From Camarhynchus parvulus (Eukaryota; Chordata; Aves; Passeriformes; Thraupidae), in the NCBI RefSeq assembly GCF_901933205.1, contig NC_044601.1, positions 46,757,376 through 46,821,375 of the forward strand: DNA of 64,000 bases, read 5' to 3'. The notes below the pieces were generated by a model. The model was not told the DNA's origin. It searched no databases and saw nothing but the letters and a program-made list of their open reading frames with translations. A program made the position numbers and the translations under genes. Below are positions 62,949-64,000 of the stretch, in pieces (the stretch's first letter is position 1; the number at the start of each line of letters is the position of its first letter).

Positions 62949-64000
62949 CTTTGAAAAAAGGAGGAAAAGGATATTGATTGATCACAAGAAAACACAACAA
63001 ACTGCTCATTCTTTATTAATAAAATTCTTAACAATCTACCTTCCACTTATCAAAACGAAAGTCTATTGACTTAAGTTAAATGGCATCAGAAATGAACAGT
63101 TTATCTCAAACAGAGGTAAGGTCAGGAGTTTTGGTCTGAATCAAGCAGAATTCTGAACATCCAGCTTGTGGTGAAGCTGAAATTAAATGATCTTTTTATT
63201 TTAAATACAATTAAGATATTTATGTTCTAATGCTGGACTGTATTAAAAACACCATGACAATTATTGCAGCTCTAAACACAGGCAGTACCAAAATCAGATA
63301 CTGATACTACCTCAAGTATGCACAATTCTAAAATAATATGCAGAGCAAGACAAAGAAGAATAAAGCATATGATAAAATGCCCAGCATCCTATCATCTGTT
63401 TTCATCCTGCACAAAATTTCCCCATCCTCCGCCAAAGCACCATTAGAGGAAAATTCCCCAAGGAATAAGCAACCTCTTTCCCCACAAAGGAAGTCAGAGA
63501 TTAGGACAGAACAGAGGGCCCATGCCACACATTCCGTTGACTCCTTGCACCAAAGTTTCAATAGCACTCCACACTAAACACTACAGTCCAACTGGTATTT
63601 AGCATGATATTTCATGTTGAGCCAAAAGAAGTATTAATACCCTCAAGGCTTTAGGAGACTTTGCCTACCACTACTTTATTCTATGACAAAAATAAGGCAA
63701 ATATCAGTTCCACCTTTGAATATGATTCACAGCTTTGTAAACATCTTGGTAAAGTACAGCAATAACATGAACAATTTTCTTCACAGGGACAGATAATATA
63801 GAAGTTTATCAACAGAAAAGCATGATTGACAGTGAGTTCTGATTATTATATTCCTATCGAAACATGCATTTTCTACATCAAAAGTACTGATTCTTAACAA
63901 TAAAAAAGTAATCTTTACTGCTCTGCTATTACAAATCTTCACTCTAGAAATATAATAAAACTCCCACTTAATCAGACAAAAAGTCAGTCAAAGGATCTGG
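62949..64000 (-). other. WDR41: WDR41 intron running off the right edge
   Basis: AT-rich intronic sequence with no exon recognised; the next upstream exon lies beyond the window. Overlapping 79-codon ORFs on both strands near 63330-63570 look like chance. Confidence 0.6.

Overview
The window is vertebrate nuclear DNA, almost certainly from a bird and probably a songbird. The evidence is AT-rich introns, several CR1 LINE fragments (the dominant bird retrotransposon) in both orientations, and one solo LTR of a type I associate with passerines. There are no bacterial-style operons. Two protein-coding genes lie tail to tail: PDE8B on the + strand and WDR41 on the - strand, the same neighbour pair as on human 5q13. 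In chicken this block is on the Z chromosome, so Z linkage is likely here, but that is inference from synteny.

Bases 1-44774 hold PDE8B from within intron 1 to the stop codon. Twenty-one coding exons (2 to 22 if exon 1 lies upstream) were placed by reading splice sites and phase. They join without a frame break into 781 residues: a receiver-like (REC) domain, a PAS domain, a basic/serine linker and a complete class I cyclic nucleotide phosphodiesterase domain with its metal ligands and invariant glutamine. Exon 1 (palmitoylation/start region) and the promoter are outside the window. The introns hold five CR1 pieces. One of them ends about a dozen bases before the acceptor of exon 5.

Bases 44775-49641 are the convergent 3' ends. 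PDE8B 3' UTR with AATAAA candidates comes first, then about 2 kb without recognisable features, then the WDR41 3' UTR on the - strand.

Bases 49642-62948 hold the last seven coding exons of WDR41 (probably exons 7 to 13), encoding the C-terminal part of the beta-propeller. Its 5' exons are beyond the right edge. Its introns hold two CR1 fragments, a 390-bp solo LTR with a perfect 6-bp target duplication, a 16-bp perfect hairpin and an unidentified protein-like ORF.

The genes act in separate pathways. PDE8B hydrolyses cAMP. WDR41 works with C9orf72 and SMCR8 at lysosomes. I see no new gene system such as a cluster, array or operon. The observations worth following are about transposon remodelling of splice and polyadenylation signals and a few unexplained DNA structures.
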